NCBI GenBank assembly: GCA_026131555.1
Contig: JAMXJH010000007.1
Coordinates: forward strand, 1 to 64,000
Direction: 5' to 3'
Length of the DNA: 64,000 nucleotides
Origin: Aerococcaceae bacterium NML190073
Lineage (GTDB): Bacteria; Bacillota; Bacilli; Lactobacillales; Aerococcaceae
The notes under the pieces were generated by a model that did no database searches, had not been told where the DNA came from, and saw only the letters and a list, made by a program, of their open reading frames with translations. Positions 19,101 to 26,833 of this stretch are shown here, piece by piece (within the stretch, counting starts at the first letter, position 1; each line of letters opens with the position of its first letter). A program made the translations under genes and the position numbers.

Positions 19101-19388
19101 CCGCAAACGCCTAAACCGAACGATAATGCAAATGTAACACCACCGAGCAAAGATGCAGAAGACAAACCGAAAGACAACACTCAAAAAGACTTGACAACAG
19201 ATAAGCAAGAAGGCGCAAAAACTGAACAAACAGGTTCAGCAACTTCTAATACTGAACAAAGTCAATCATCAGAAGTGAAGTTACCTAATACGCACGAATC
19301 CTCTGCGTATGCAGTCTTTAGTGCAGCGGCATTGTCTATTTTGGCAAGTGTGGGATTGGTTGCAACTCGCAAGAAAGAAGAATTATAA
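13125..19388 (+). CDS. Secreted, wall-anchored GH31 glycosidase, alpha-N-acetylgalactosaminidase-like, multimodular
   Basis: A giant exoenzyme of about 2087 residues. Modules in order: signal peptide (cleavage after VFA, about 35); acidic linker; GH31 N-domain (about 96-330); GH31 barrel (about 380-700), with candidate nucleophile Asp near 498 in ILKTDVAWVG and acid/base Asp near 550 in WTGDQTGG; FN3 (about 939-1020); F5/8C-type module (about 1024-1162); type I dockerin with two Ca-binding loops (about 1164-1234); cohesin-like module (about 1242-1370); two near-identical discoidin-like modules (about 1380-1532, 1549-1699); two copies of an unrecognised ~115-residue domain (about 1705-1826, 1849-1969); Pro/Lys/Thr-rich linker; LPNTH, membrane helix and KKEEL tail. 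The motifs resemble Enterococcus-type GH31 alpha-GalNAc hydrolases, which act on mucin O-glycans. The adjacent amino-sugar-type PTS fits. The ATG at 13125 is better spaced from AGGGGG than the one at 13122. Substrate is inferred. Confidence 0.88.
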   Translation: MKREKRTFKLKHCLLTSLSISSVLLFASQHHVFAEGESSSEHVSTSEAVNEVAPASNEATGANNEQSEGINESPAAESEGEVSASEVADAIEESFARTSYHLGAVTNVTQDENVINIDYATGQKGRLYFYDDHVVRYYVDKTGEFAEKPVPSRADRPADIVVKQLADYDKILPTLTQTETTARIATSALYLDLDKVKSTIKITNRQTNKVVLEELAPLEMTRSNTKQTLKAGENTHYFGGGTQNGRFTHKGESINIVNENNWVDGGVASPNPFYWTTDGYGVLRHTFKPGRYDFEKTKSNQVVTTHNEERFDAFYFVNDKPVDLLKDYYKLTGSPAVLPIFSLYQGHLNAYNRDYWVEVPQGTRGAVFFEEKGKWYKEFQPNQLGDRQGIRESLNGEKTDENYPFTARAVIDRYKKHDMPLGWMLTNDGYGAGYGQTGTLAGNIENLRRFSEYAREHGVESGLWTQSDLHPKEGVEPLLQRDLPNEVERGLVRILKTDVAWVGPGYSFGLNGIEDAAKIMKEKGSNARPFIITLDGWGGTQRHGGIWTGDQTGGEWEYIRFHIPTYIGTGLSGNPNVSSDMDGIFGGGNKIINTRDFQWKAFTTMMLNMDGWGYNPKTPFAFDATTTDLNRSYLKLKSMLVPYSYSISHEAADGKPIVQAMFLEFPDDAVNYTKEVQYQFMYGKNFLVAPVYENVQADAQGNDVRNGIYLPEGTTWIDFFTGEIYDGGQVLNNFAVPIWKQPVFVRNGAIIPMTKAHNNYKEINHALRQVSFYPHGKTDFTLVEDDGVSEAYREGKVAKTYITSVLEGNKATLTINRTDNKYDDFVKEKATQFNVNVSKRPTGVRLFVNDNQVNDLREVFTLADFEAGTNVFFYDATPNINQFSTEQGAFHNVPIIKNPVLRVKSAVLDVTQNAVKLEVLGFEMNNRKNPIITTVEGAAPEVSVVEAERTPTQIKLAWQAVEGATSYEVLVDGIRHTNITAPEFVNRDLKFNSAHKYQVRAVVGDKYTEWSDVVQATTKENPLIWAVDNIKVSSKTPAQGGTPLHNLVDKQFNSEYHSKWDRVAIPEDLVFDLGLSYDLDKIEYHPRSAGTNGIIRRGKIYVSDDHKHWKELSTPIEWAGNNTVKQLALPKDTRGRYVWMHITDTAGGNRFVSGNEMLIFRKEGDTGRVVGDVSGNRAIDENDVTSFTNYAGLRRGIDNDFEGYVEVADLNNNGVIDAYDIYYVTRQLGDGEAKTSKPGAGNLAWVANKENVRAGEEVEFTLRGSQLANVEAIHASFQIDKTLYEVVADSLTIDPTLNTMDNFSRVRTHGDTTQEVFVILTNRKDRPTIAGDKRIATIRLRALRDHAPNVENAVLNLIGSDLNIVESQTTNAPTLVPKERITVTGNDVYQPGHGPDKLIDGNLESVAELLWDYAPNHVNGQLPTHVTLPQDITFNLGGEQPTRLQSIKLHKRTPGNGTVTKYRVTTYLNDAQVHQSEEIDVPFAEALSTYVFETPQDVTRVVLTVLEAKTGASTVNNRMMTLKEVQFYEVPRTDEGQTGEEMTPVDRNRINITGADVYQANHGLDKLIDGNLESLAELKWDYGPNHVNGQLPEHIRLPQAITLSLNGDQPTRLRSILVNKRTPGNGTVTKYKVETFLKDQLVHASEEISVPFEAAEFVYDIQQPADVDKVVLTILEARTSATAVNNKMMTLREVTLFEVPRPKEAKLEHVDEATKVKIVVSDKEPIAVDHISVTRVEDFDKTENPLQKQDVDVYNIGALTAENRAINTTQPIKVYLPVPTGKQVSAVLFADVENYQLLPFTVTEDGFITFTANKLVEFYVAYERAINGPGVIAPEKPIYPIEDLVPEQPKHDVTYIDEATGIKISFSSGEEVPVEGIMVKPLPQSDEHHEALKGKDYTLYDIEALDASNQHIDLQHGAIVVMPVDPNKQVESVLFISDEGQAQHLPFEQKGATVEFKAAHFSYYAILYKLVVKDNQQPEAPKPNEGNDKPETPQTPKPNDNANVTPPSKDAEDKPKDNTQKDLTTDKQEGAKTEQTGSATSNTEQSQSSEVKLPNTHESSAYAVFSAAALSILASVGLVATRKKEEL
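17263..18220 (+). repeat. Tandem duplication of a ~150-residue discoidin-like module in the GH31 gene
   Basis: Coding bases 17263-17720 and 17770-18220 encode two modules sharing motifs such as DKLIDGNLES, PNHVNGQLP, KRTPGNGTVTKY and VNN(R/K)MMTL. They are diverged copies of the same domain, probably carbohydrate-binding like F5/8C modules. Confidence 0.85.
18238..19030 (+). repeat. Second pair of duplicated domains in the GH31 gene
   Basis: Two ~115-residue units (18238-18600 and 18670-19030) share a YIDEATGIKI/HVDEATKVKI opening, a central Y(N/D)I.AL segment, and a KQV.SVLF core followed by an aromatic F.(V/Y)YA ending. I recognise no family; a beta-rich spacer or stalk domain is likely. 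Confidence 0.7.
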
Positions 19389-19444
19389 TGAGGAAGTAAC
19401 ACAAGATAAATAAGAGTTTGACTCAGTATCTTGTCTACTTGAAG

Positions 19445-19482
19445 AGAAGGGCTGTGAGAATTTGTTTTCCAGTCCTTCTTTT
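19445..19482 (+). terminator. Intrinsic terminator after the GH31 gene
   Basis: AGAAGGGCTG at 19445-19454 pairs with CAGTCCTTCT at 19470-19479 (one G-T pair), followed by four T. Confidence 0.75.
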
Positions 19483-19568
19483 AGCTGGGTAAGCGGTAAA
19501 AAAATCTATCGATTTGTTTGAATTTCATAGATTATTCATACTTTTTTAGCAAGAATGACATGTAAGCA

Positions 19569-19577
19569 TGATACAAT
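19569..19577 (+). promoter_or_regulatory. Extended -10 promoter of the DUF1002 gene
   Basis: TGATACAAT at 19569-19577 is an extended -10 box 31 bp upstream of the GTG start. The -35 region is weak. Confidence 0.5.
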
Positions 19578-19607
19578 GACGGTATATAAAACGAAGGAGT
19601 GACTATC

Positions 19608-21281
19608 GTGAGAAAACAGAAGAAACTAATTATTGCATTAGCAGCTAGCTTGGTGGCAACACCTATCATGGCGTTGACGTCAACTCAGTCAGCCGTTGCC
19701 ATTCAACAACAAGTGCAAACAGAGCGTTTAGTATCATTAGGAGGCTCGTTGAACGCGCAACAAGCAGAACAAACGAAGCAATTATTGGGCGCAGCGAACG
19801 TTCCGGCAGACAGAGTCATCTATGTAGACGGCAATACTATTAACCGTTTCTTGCAAGACGGCTCAAATGCCAGTACGAGCGTTTATTCAAGTGCTTTAAT
19901 TGAGAAACAAGCACCGGGATTTGGTGTACAAGTTCAAATCGTGACACCACAGAACATTACATTAGTTAAGCCAGTCACTTACCAAAATGCAGCAATCACC
20001 TCCGGAGCAAAGGACGTTTTAATCAAGATTGCGACTGTTACACCGGTAACAGGAGAAGGCGCATTAGCCGGCGTTTATGCACTATTAGAAAAATCAGGCG
20101 TACAAGTTGACCAAAAAGCTGTGAAAGTAGCCGAAAAAGAAATTAAAATTGTGGAGCAAGTTAAGCAAACTGCTCAAACAACTGATAATCAAGTAAACGA
20201 TAACCAAGTTAACAAAATTATTTCGGACATTAAGAAAGAAGTAACCGTCAATGTTACTAATAACACAGAAGTGAATGTGACTCAAATTGTCCAAAATGTT
20301 GTCAATAACAATACAGAAATTAACTTAACACAAGAAAATGTACAGCAATTGGAAGAGTTTGCATCAGAATTTGCACAAACAGAAGCAGCGAAAGACGAAG
20401 CAACGATTACACAGTTAGAAAAAAGTATTGAACTGAACTTGGATCGTCCGTGGTTGGATGTATTAAGTTCAATCGATCAGAAAGCAACAGTTGAAGAATT
20501 GTTAGCGATGGAACGCAAGGATTACAGTGATGCTTCGTTGTATCACCCAATCATTCCGGCGCTATTCAACCGTTTCTACCAATTGGCAGAACAGAAGGAG
20601 AATATGCAAACCTTATATTCGCACACATTTATCGTTGAGAAAATGTTGCCGAACTTAACAAAAGAAGCGAAACAAGCATTGAACCAATTACGTGTTTACA
20701 TTTATCAATACGCTGAAAACGACGAAGAAATGCGCAAATCAACATTTGAATCAGCAGGTTTACCTTACGTATCATTGCGCGATGCTTGGATTGAGCGATT
20801 GAATGCGGCGAATAACTGGGCGGCAGCTAATCCGACATTGTATGAAATCTTTACTAAAGTCGCGCTGTCTAGCGGTTTTGCTTTGGAAACGTCCATGTAT
20901 CAAGAAAGTCAAACTCCTGAGGGAATTCAAGTTGAAGTACGTTGGGATTCTATAACGCATGCGAATTTGCAAGGATTATACACCTACGTGCCGGAAACCC
21001 AAGCGTTGACACAGTTGGATCAAATTTCAGGGAATGTAGTTCAATCGCCGGCGGCTTTTGATTTCAAAGCAGAGTACGGTGTGGAAGTCGTTAATGGCTA
21101 TGTGCCGATGAATGAAATTCCGGCTAATTATCGAGTGGGTGAAGTTGAAGTAGAGCAGTCGTCAGCAGAGGAGTCTGCTGAACAACCGATGGAAGAAACA
21201 ACGGAGCAGAATGAGCCTGCGACGGAAGTTGAAGTAACGGAACCACCTGCAGAAGGCGACGGAACATCTACAAACGAATAG
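19608..21281 (+). CDS. Exported DUF1002 (YpuA-like) protein with long C-terminal extension
   Basis: A signal peptide (about residues 1-32, positively charged start then hydrophobic core) precedes a DUF1002 domain (about 38-165), recognisable by VSLGGSLNAQQ at its start, a central stretch like VQIVTPQNIT, and the ITSGAKDVLIKIATVTPVTGEGALAG motif. B. subtilis YpuA has this domain. The remaining ~390 residues hold an Asn/Val-rich stretch (about 195-240, possibly coiled) and a Glu-rich tail. The GTG at 19608 is preferred because AAGGAG overlaps the alternative GTG at 19599. Function of the domain is unknown; it is probably wall-associated. The signal peptidase gene follows 70 bp later. Confidence 0.75.
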   Translation: MRKQKKLIIALAASLVATPIMALTSTQSAVAIQQQVQTERLVSLGGSLNAQQAEQTKQLLGAANVPADRVIYVDGNTINRFLQDGSNASTSVYSSALIEKQAPGFGVQVQIVTPQNITLVKPVTYQNAAITSGAKDVLIKIATVTPVTGEGALAGVYALLEKSGVQVDQKAVKVAEKEIKIVEQVKQTAQTTDNQVNDNQVNKIISDIKKEVTVNVTNNTEVNVTQIVQNVVNNNTEINLTQENVQQLEEFASEFAQTEAAKDEATITQLEKSIELNLDRPWLDVLSSIDQKATVEELLAMERKDYSDASLYHPIIPALFNRFYQLAEQKENMQTLYSHTFIVEKMLPNLTKEAKQALNQLRVYIYQYAENDEEMRKSTFESAGLPYVSLRDAWIERLNAANNWAAANPTLYEIFTKVALSSGFALETSMYQESQTPEGIQVEVRWDSITHANLQGLYTYVPETQALTQLDQISGNVVQSPAAFDFKAEYGVEVVNGYVPMNEIPANYRVGEVEVEQSSAEESAEQPMEETTEQNEPATEVEVTEPPAEGDGTSTNE

Positions 21282-21351
21282 TTATCTATAAAGAGGGGGC
21301 AAGGCGAATGTTTTGCTCCCTTTATTGAGGAATCTTTTGAGGAGGAAGCAT

Positions 21352-21933
21352 GTGAAATATAAACAATGGCTGGGAGATATATTAACGATATTGCTAGTAA
21401 TATTCTTGGTATTGGGCGTCAATCGTTTTGTAGTAGCACCGGTAGTAGTTAGCGGCGTATCGATGGATTATACACTCGCTGACGGCGATTCTATGTTGCA
21501 ATTCAAAATGGCAAGCATCGACCGTTTTGATGTCGTTGTTTTTCCGACGCCAACCGGAGAGAAACATAATGGCAAAGTTAAGCAGTATATCAAGCGCGTC
21601 ATCGGTCTGCCGGGCGATACGATTGAATTTCGTGATGATAGATTGTATTTGAACGGAGTAGCAACAACTGAACCTTATTTACAAGAGAGATTAGCTGAAA
21701 TACCCGAAGAACAACGACCGTTTACACGCAATTTCAAGGTAAAGGAAGTCGTTCCTGAGGGCAAGGTCTTTGTCATGGGAGACAATCGCAATCGTTCAAA
21801 AGATAGCGAGGAATTTGGTTTTGTTGATATAGAAGTGTTGACAGAAACTAGCTTTATCTTTTATCCTTTCCATAAATTCGGTTTCCTGCAACAATACGAA
21901 TTGAATGAAGCAGGAATGATTGTGGAAAAGTAA
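21352..21933 (+). CDS. lepB: Type I signal peptidase
   Basis: A 193-residue S26 signal peptidase. One N-terminal membrane helix (about 10-28) is followed by the Ser motif SGVSMDYTL, the Lys motif YIKRVIGLPGDTIE and the GDNR..S.DSEEFG box. In the Ser motif a Tyr stands where most family members have Pro. The GTG at 21352 follows GAGGAGGAAGC. It removes signal peptides from exported proteins, potentially including the two large secreted proteins encoded just upstream. A terminator follows. Confidence 0.93.
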   Translation: MKYKQWLGDILTILLVIFLVLGVNRFVVAPVVVSGVSMDYTLADGDSMLQFKMASIDRFDVVVFPTPTGEKHNGKVKQYIKRVIGLPGDTIEFRDDRLYLNGVATTEPYLQERLAEIPEEQRPFTRNFKVKEVVPEGKVFVMGDNRNRSKDSEEFGFVDIEVLTETSFIFYPFHKFGFLQQYELNEAGMIVEK

Positions 21934-21938
21934 GTAAT

Positions 21939-21987
21939 AAACCGTCTTTTAATCAGTGGAAGTACGATTAGAAGACGGTTTTTCTTT
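21939..21987 (+). terminator. Intrinsic terminator after lepB
   Basis: An AACCGTCTTTTAATC arm pairs with GATTAGAAGACGGTT across an 11-nt loop and is followed by TTTCTTTTTT. Confidence 0.88.
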
Positions 21988-22027
21988 TTTTGTGTAATAT
22001 TATGTAACACAATATGTTAGATAATGT

Positions 22028-22056
22028 TTGCGGTGAGCGTTAATTCATATTAAACT
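22028..22056 (+). promoter_or_regulatory. Promoter of the amino-acid ABC importer
   Basis: TTGCGG at 22028-22033 and TAAACT at 22051-22056 are separated by 17 bp, about 38 bp ahead of the ATG. Confidence 0.5.
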
Positions 22057-22093
22057 AGGTCCCATACTATTTTTTTCGAAAGGGGAATCGAAC

Positions 22094-23509
22094 ATGAGAG
22101 AGTATGGACGAAAGATTGGCTGGGTTGCCATTCTACTATTATTTACTTTGCAAATAACATTTGTGCATGCGCAGGAACATTATATTATCGCGACGGATAC
22201 AACGTTTGCTCCGTTTGAGTTTCAAGATGCAACAGGTCAGTATGTAGGAATTGATATTGAATTATTGGAAGCTATTGCGAAAGATCAAGGCTTTACTTAT
22301 GAAATGCGCGCACTCGGGTTTAATGCTGCACTTCAAGCTCTGGAGAGCGGACAAGTAGATGGAGTTATTGCCGGGATGAGCATTACGGAAGAACGCAAGC
22401 AAACCTTTGATTTTTCTAATCCGTATTACGCAAGCGGGCTTTCTTTTGCCGTGTATAGCCGAAGTGATATTGAATCGCTTGAAGATTTGAAAGGGAAGAA
22501 AGTGGCAGTGAAGAACGGAACTGCCGGGGCAGAATTGGCGAATGAGTTGGCAAGCGAAGTCGGCTTCACGGTGGTAACATTTGAGGATTCAGCCAATATG
22601 TATGAAGATGTTATGGTGGGTAACAGTGATGCAACTATCGAAGATTACGCAGTCATCGCTTACGCCATTCAACAAGGACAACTTGATTTGAAGTTAATCG
22701 GCGAGCAATATCGTTCGACTGATTTCGGATTTGCCGTACAAAAAGGAAAAAACCATGACTTGTTGACAGCGTTTAATACAGGTTTGGACAATCTCAAAGC
22801 GCAAGGAAGTTATGACAACATTATCGAGAAGTATGTTGGAAATAACGCACAAGTTGCTTCATCTAAGGGTTTCACAGCCTTAATCGGAGAGAACTGGCGC
22901 ACACTCTTATCAGGATTGTGGGCAACTTTATGGATAACATTTGTTTCCATTGCGATTGCCGGTGTATTAGGGGTTGTATTGGGATTGATGCGAGTGAGTC
23001 CGATAAAACCTTTGTCAATCAGCGCGAGTATTTACGTGGATATAATGCGAGGTTTGCCGCTGATTGTGTTGGCGTTTTTCATTTATTTTGGAATTCCACA
23101 GATGACAGGTTGGCGACTAAGTGCAACTTTTGCGGGGATTATAACATTGAGTTTGAACGCTGCGGCATACATTGCTGAAATTGTGCGTGGCGGTATCAAT
23201 GCGATTGATCTTGGGCAAATGGAAGCGAGTCGTAGCCTAGGGTTACCTTATCGCAAATCAATGCAACGGGTTGTGCTACCACAGGCCATTAGAGTAATGG
23301 TTCCCTCACTGATTAACCAATTTGTGATTACGTTGAAAGACACATCGATTTTGTCAGTTATCGGCTTAGTGGAATTGACGCAATCGGGGAAAGTGATTAT
23401 CGCGCGGACATATCAGTCTGGCAATATGTGGTTGATTATTGGTATAATGTATCTTGTAGTCATTACCGTACTGACGAAATTATCGAAACACTTGGAAGGA
23501 GGGCACTAA
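22094..23509 (+). CDS. Polar amino-acid ABC transporter, fused substrate-binding protein and permease
   Basis: A 471-residue fusion. The signal segment (1-27, ending VHAQ) is followed by a type 3 extracellular solute-binding domain (about 28-250, with [11 protein letters not shown] and the [15 protein letters not shown] signature). A permease domain of the His/Glu/Gln family (about 265-470) carries the EAA loop near [16 protein letters not shown] and [20 protein letters not shown]. GlnP-type fusions of this kind are normal in Lactobacillales. The likely substrate is glutamine, glutamate, arginine or cystine. The ATPase gene follows one base after the stop. Confidence 0.93.
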   Translation: MREYGRKIGWVAILLLFTLQITFVHAQEHYIIATDTTFAPFEFQDATGQYVGIDIELLEAIAKDQGFTYEMRALGFNAALQALESGQVDGVIAGMSITEERKQTFDFSNPYYASGLSFAVYSRSDIESLEDLKGKKVAVKNGTAGAELANELASEVGFTVVTFEDSANMYEDVMVGNSDATIEDYAVIAYAIQQGQLDLKLIGEQYRSTDFGFAVQKGKNHDLLTAFNTGLDNLKAQGSYDNIIEKYVGNNAQVASSKGFTALIGENWRTLLSGLWATLWITFVSIAIAGVLGVVLGLMRVSPIKPLSISASIYVDIMRGLPLIVLAFFIYFGIPQMTGWRLSATFAGIITLSLNAAAYIAEIVRGGINAIDLGQMEASRSLGLPYRKSMQRVVLPQAIRVMVPSLINQFVITLKDTSILSVIGLVELTQSGKVIIARTYQSGNMWLIIGIMYLVVITVLTKLSKHLEGGH

Positions 23510-23510
23510 T

Positions 23511-24242
23511 ATGTCAAGTATCGTTGTTCGCGGCTTGAAAAAAAACTACGGTGCTAATGAAGTGCTGAAATCAATTGACTTAACTATCAATCAAGGAGAA
23601 GTTGTCTGTATGATAGGACCTTCCGGTTCCGGCAAATCTACCTTGTTGCGTTGCCTAAATCGATTAGAAGAAATTAACGGGGGTACCGTACTGGTTGACG
23701 GTGTCGACATTACAGTAAAAGATATTGACATCAATAAAGTACGTGAGAATATCGGAATGGTTTTCCAACATTTCAATTTATTCCCACACCTAACCGTTCA
23801 GAAGAATATCACATTAGCGCCTGTTGAACTCGGCAAAATGACGCAAACAGAAGCGGATACTTTGGCATTGGAACTATTGGAGTCAGTTGGCTTGAAAGAT
23901 AAAGCAGATGCCTTTCCGAAATCTTTATCAGGTGGGCAGAAGCAACGTGTGGCAATCGCCCGTGCTTTGGCGATGCGCCCGGATATTCTATTATTTGATG
24001 AACCGACATCTGCATTGGATCCGGAAATGGTTGGCGATGTTTTGGAAGTGATGCAAAAATTGGCACGCGAAGGAATGACAATGGTTGTTGTCACGCATGA
24101 AATGGGATTTGCTAAGGAAGTTGCGGATCGCGTGATTTTTATGGATGGTGGGTATATTGTGGAAGAGAATACACCGCATGAATTATTTGCTGCACCTAAA
24201 CATGAACGAACCAAAAGTTTCTTAGACAAAGTCTTGCACTAG
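23511..24242 (+). CDS. glnQ: Polar amino-acid ABC transporter ATPase (GlnQ-like)
   Basis: A 243-residue ATPase with Walker [10 protein letters not shown] (about 33-41), Q-loop [12 protein letters not shown], signature LSGGQKQR (about 137-144), Walker [15 protein letters not shown] and the switch His in VVTHEMGFA. It powers uptake through the fused binding protein and permease encoded directly upstream, and shares its transcript. The GGAAGGAGGG ribosome site lies inside the end of the permease gene. Confidence 0.95.
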   Translation: MSSIVVRGLKKNYGANEVLKSIDLTINQGEVVCMIGPSGSGKSTLLRCLNRLEEINGGTVLVDGVDITVKDIDINKVRENIGMVFQHFNLFPHLTVQKNITLAPVELGKMTQTEADTLALELLESVGLKDKADAFPKSLSGGQKQRVAIARALAMRPDILLFDEPTSALDPEMVGDVLEVMQKLAREGMTMVVVTHEMGFAKEVADRVIFMDGGYIVEENTPHELFAAPKHERTKSFLDKVLH

Positions 24243-24340
24243 TCTTCTCTAGCTATTGATTATTACGCCAAAATTTGTCAGAATATGAGGAGTAAACAAA
24301 GTAATTTGTGCTTCTCGTTTTTTTGTATTGGAGGAAATGT

Positions 24341-25072
24341 ATGAAGAGTGTTGTTGAGAATGTAATACCATTATCGGAGATTCATGTGCCGCCGCAATAT
24401 TTAACGATTGAAATTCCGTCTTGGGAAGCGGTGGCGATGCCTTTAGTTTATCAAGTAGCTAAGCAATTCAACCCGGATGGGGATCCGGATTTTATCTTAT
24501 TGGACGAGCATGTTGCGGCGTTGGATTTACCGAATGTGGCGTCTGTAGCTCAATTGAAGCAGTATGCGATGATTTTATTTCGCAAGCATCAGGTTCATCA
24601 GAAATTTTATCAGGAGCTACTACCGTATTTGTTAGTATTTTTTGCGGAGACATCGCAAGTCATCCTGAATAGTGCGGAATTAGCAGAGTTTCAACAACAA
24701 TATCGAGAGTGTTTGCAACAAGCGGCGGAGGCGGAAGGCGAATCATTGGCTGAATATGTGACACGTACCATGGGGATTGCCGAAACAGAGTTAGAGCAAC
24801 AGTTGGCCGAACGTTCGAGTGAGGACTTTATCTATAAATTGATTGCGCAACGAGCGTATTTAACGAGTGGGCATACATTGGATGAATTGGCTTATGAACA
24901 ATTTATTGCGACCAATGTCTTGCAAAGAGGTGCTGATGATATTGAAATTCGAGAGCAATTTTCTTATGAAAGCTTCAAGGAATGGATGCCGGAAATGGTG
25001 TTTACTCAAGAGTTGTTTGATTACTTTGAACCGCAATTTAAGTTTGTTATTGTACACAATGAAATAGAATAA
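24341..25072 (+). CDS. Orphan protein resembling the trigger-factor C-terminal chaperone domain
   Basis: A 243-residue soluble, Glu/Gln-rich helical protein. Residues about 45-215 follow the layout of the trigger-factor C-terminal (arm) domain: an acidic opener like LLDEHVAAL, a helix pair ending in EFQQQYRECLQQAAEAEGESLAEY, then MGIAETELEQQLAERS and TLDELAYEQFI. The ribosome-binding and FKBP domains of trigger factor are absent. The ATG at 24341 follows TTGGAGG; the longer frame starting at 24308 lacks a ribosome site. The similarity is by pattern only; it might be an unrelated helical protein. A folding or holdase role would be inference. Confidence 0.55.
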   Translation: MKSVVENVIPLSEIHVPPQYLTIEIPSWEAVAMPLVYQVAKQFNPDGDPDFILLDEHVAALDLPNVASVAQLKQYAMILFRKHQVHQKFYQELLPYLLVFFAETSQVILNSAELAEFQQQYRECLQQAAEAEGESLAEYVTRTMGIAETELEQQLAERSSEDFIYKLIAQRAYLTSGHTLDELAYEQFIATNVLQRGADDIEIREQFSYESFKEWMPEMVFTQELFDYFEPQFKFVIVHNEIE

Positions 25073-25102
25073 TTCTTGAGTTTGATAAAAAGCCACTTAG
25101 GT

Positions 25103-25130
25103 GTGAAATCATTCACGACTTTGTTATAAT
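25103..25130 (+). promoter_or_regulatory. Promoter of lrp-aminotransferase with inverted repeat in the -35 region
   Basis: TGTTATAAT at 25122-25130 is an extended consensus -10. GTGAA (25103-25107) and TTCAC (25112-25116) form an inverted repeat over the -35 region. It is a possible operator for the Lrp-type regulator encoded next. Confidence 0.55.
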
Positions 25131-25165
25131 AAGTATACAATTAGAAGGGAAAGGGTGTTTGGTAT

Positions 25166-25654
25166 ATGCCTAGACGCGAAGAAATATTGAAATTATTGGA
25201 AACTGACAGTCGCTTAACAGCTAACGAAATTGCCATTTTATTGGCTATGGAACCGGCGGAAGTCGCGCGTTTGATTGCGGAAATGGAAGCAGATCGCATT
25301 ATTTGCGGGTATCATACATTGATTAACTGGGATAAGACAGATGACCAAAGTGTGTCAGCGATTATTGAGTTGAAAGTGAACCCACAACGCGGGAAAGGTT
25401 TCGACCGTATCGCTGAAAAAATTTATCAATTTCCGCAAGTTGAAGCTATTTATCTGATGTCCGGTGGATTTGACTTTAGTGTTGTTTTGAAGAAGGCACC
25501 GATGAAGGAAATTGCGGCTTTCGTATCGGACCGTTTATCGATTATTGAGGAAGTTCAATCGACTTCAACGCATATTATCTTGAAGAAATACAAAGACCAC
25601 GGGACTTTATTTGTGAAACAAGACAAAGATAAACGGATGGTGGTAACGCCGTGA
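25166..25654 (+). CDS. Lrp/AsnC-family transcriptional regulator (AlaR-like)
   Basis: A 162-residue Lrp-type regulator with an N-terminal winged HTH (residues 1-60; LTANEIAILLAM recognition region) and a C-terminal RAM ligand-binding domain (about 70-145; VEAIYLMSGGFDFSVVLK). It overlaps the following aminotransferase gene by 4 bp. This matches the B. subtilis alaR-alaT pair, in which the regulator activates the alanine aminotransferase, so that is the most likely role here. Confidence 0.9.
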   Translation: MPRREEILKLLETDSRLTANEIAILLAMEPAEVARLIAEMEADRIICGYHTLINWDKTDDQSVSAIIELKVNPQRGKGFDRIAEKIYQFPQVEAIYLMSGGFDFSVVLKKAPMKEIAAFVSDRLSIIEEVQSTSTHIILKKYKDHGTLFVKQDKDKRMVVTP

Positions 25655-26826
25655 GAAATTTCCTGAATAAGAAAGTTTTAGGTATCGAACCTTCCGGCAT
25701 TCGCCGATTCTTCGATATTGCGAATGAAATCGAAGATGTGATTTCGCTTGGTGTGGGGGAGCCGGATTTCGATACGCCTTGGCATGTCCGTGATGAAGGG
25801 ATGTACGCTCTGCAAAAAGGACGGACTTTTTACACGGCGAATGCAGGGTTATTGGAATTGCGTCAAGCGATTGCGGATTATATCGAACGCAAGTGGCAAA
25901 TCGCCTATAATCCGCGTACAGAAGTGTTGGTCACAGTTGGCGGAAGTGAAGCGATTGACTTAGTGATGCGAGCAACACTTGAACCGGGCGACGAAGTAAT
26001 TTATACAGAACCTTGCTATGTTTCCTATCTGCCTTGTATTACTTTGGCAGACGGGGTGCCGGTAGCCATTCCGCTTAAGGAAGAAAATCAATTCCGTCTA
26101 ACTGCAGAAGAACTGGAAGCGGCAATTACACCGCGTACGAAGGCCGTCATTCTGTCGTTCCCGAATAATCCGACAGGAGCGGTAATGAGCCGTGAAGATT
26201 TGGAAGCATTAGCGGAAGTCATTTTGAAGCATGATTTACTGGTCATTACGGACGAAATCTATGCGGAGTTGACTTATGGTGAGGACAAACATGCCAGCGT
26301 GATTGAAATTCCGGGCTTGCGTGAGCGTACGATTTATATTAACGGTTTTTCAAAAGCGTATGCAATGACCGGCTGGCGTCTAGGCTATTGTTGTGGACCG
26401 GAAGATATTATGCGCCAGATGATTAAGATTCATCAATTTGCGATTATGGCTGCGCCGACAGTGAGTCAATATGCGGCGATTACAGCGCTGCGCAACGGTG
26501 ACGAAGACATCATGATGATGCGCGAGAGTTATAATCAACGTCGTCGTTTCTTATTAAGTGAATTGTCGCGCTTAGGCATTCCGTGTTTTGAACCGTTTGG
26601 CGCGTTCTATATTTTCCCGAATATTTCTCAATTTGGTTTGAGTTCCGAAGAGTTTGCTACGCGTTTGATTCGTGAGTTCAAAGTAGCAGTTGTGCCGGGA
26701 TCGGCGTTCGGGAAGTCGGGAGAAGGCTTTGTGCGGATTTCATATGCATACTCCATTGCCGAACTGAAAGCAGCGTTCGAACGAATTGAACAATTCATTC
26801 ATACTCTCAAAAAAGAGGAAGCATAA
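25651..26826 (+). CDS. PLP-dependent class I aminotransferase (AlaT-like)
   Basis: A 391-residue fold-type I aminotransferase. The PLP Schiff-base Lys is at about 235 in FSKAYAMTGWRLGY. SFPNNPTGAV and the DEIYAELTY motif hold the cofactor, and VRISYA carries the C-terminal carboxylate-binding Arg. The start is GTG at 25651 inside the end of the Lrp gene. Linkage to an Lrp regulator suggests an alanine or aspartate aminotransferase; the class includes kynurenine and aromatic enzymes, so the substrate is inferred. Confidence 0.92.
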   Translation: MRNFLNKKVLGIEPSGIRRFFDIANEIEDVISLGVGEPDFDTPWHVRDEGMYALQKGRTFYTANAGLLELRQAIADYIERKWQIAYNPRTEVLVTVGGSEAIDLVMRATLEPGDEVIYTEPCYVSYLPCITLADGVPVAIPLKEENQFRLTAEELEAAITPRTKAVILSFPNNPTGAVMSREDLEALAEVILKHDLLVITDEIYAELTYGEDKHASVIEIPGLRERTIYINGFSKAYAMTGWRLGYCCGPEDIMRQMIKIHQFAIMAAPTVSQYAAITALRNGDEDIMMMRESYNQRRRFLLSELSRLGIPCFEPFGAFYIFPNISQFGLSSEEFATRLIREFKVAVVPGSAFGKSGEGFVRISYAYSIAELKAAFERIEQFIHTLKKEEA

Positions 26827-26833
26827 TTCACAG

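Noticed and set aside
22094-23509. Assembly-caused fusion of binding protein and permease
   Set aside because: GlnP-type fusions of this layout are standard in Lactobacillales and the junction is seamless.
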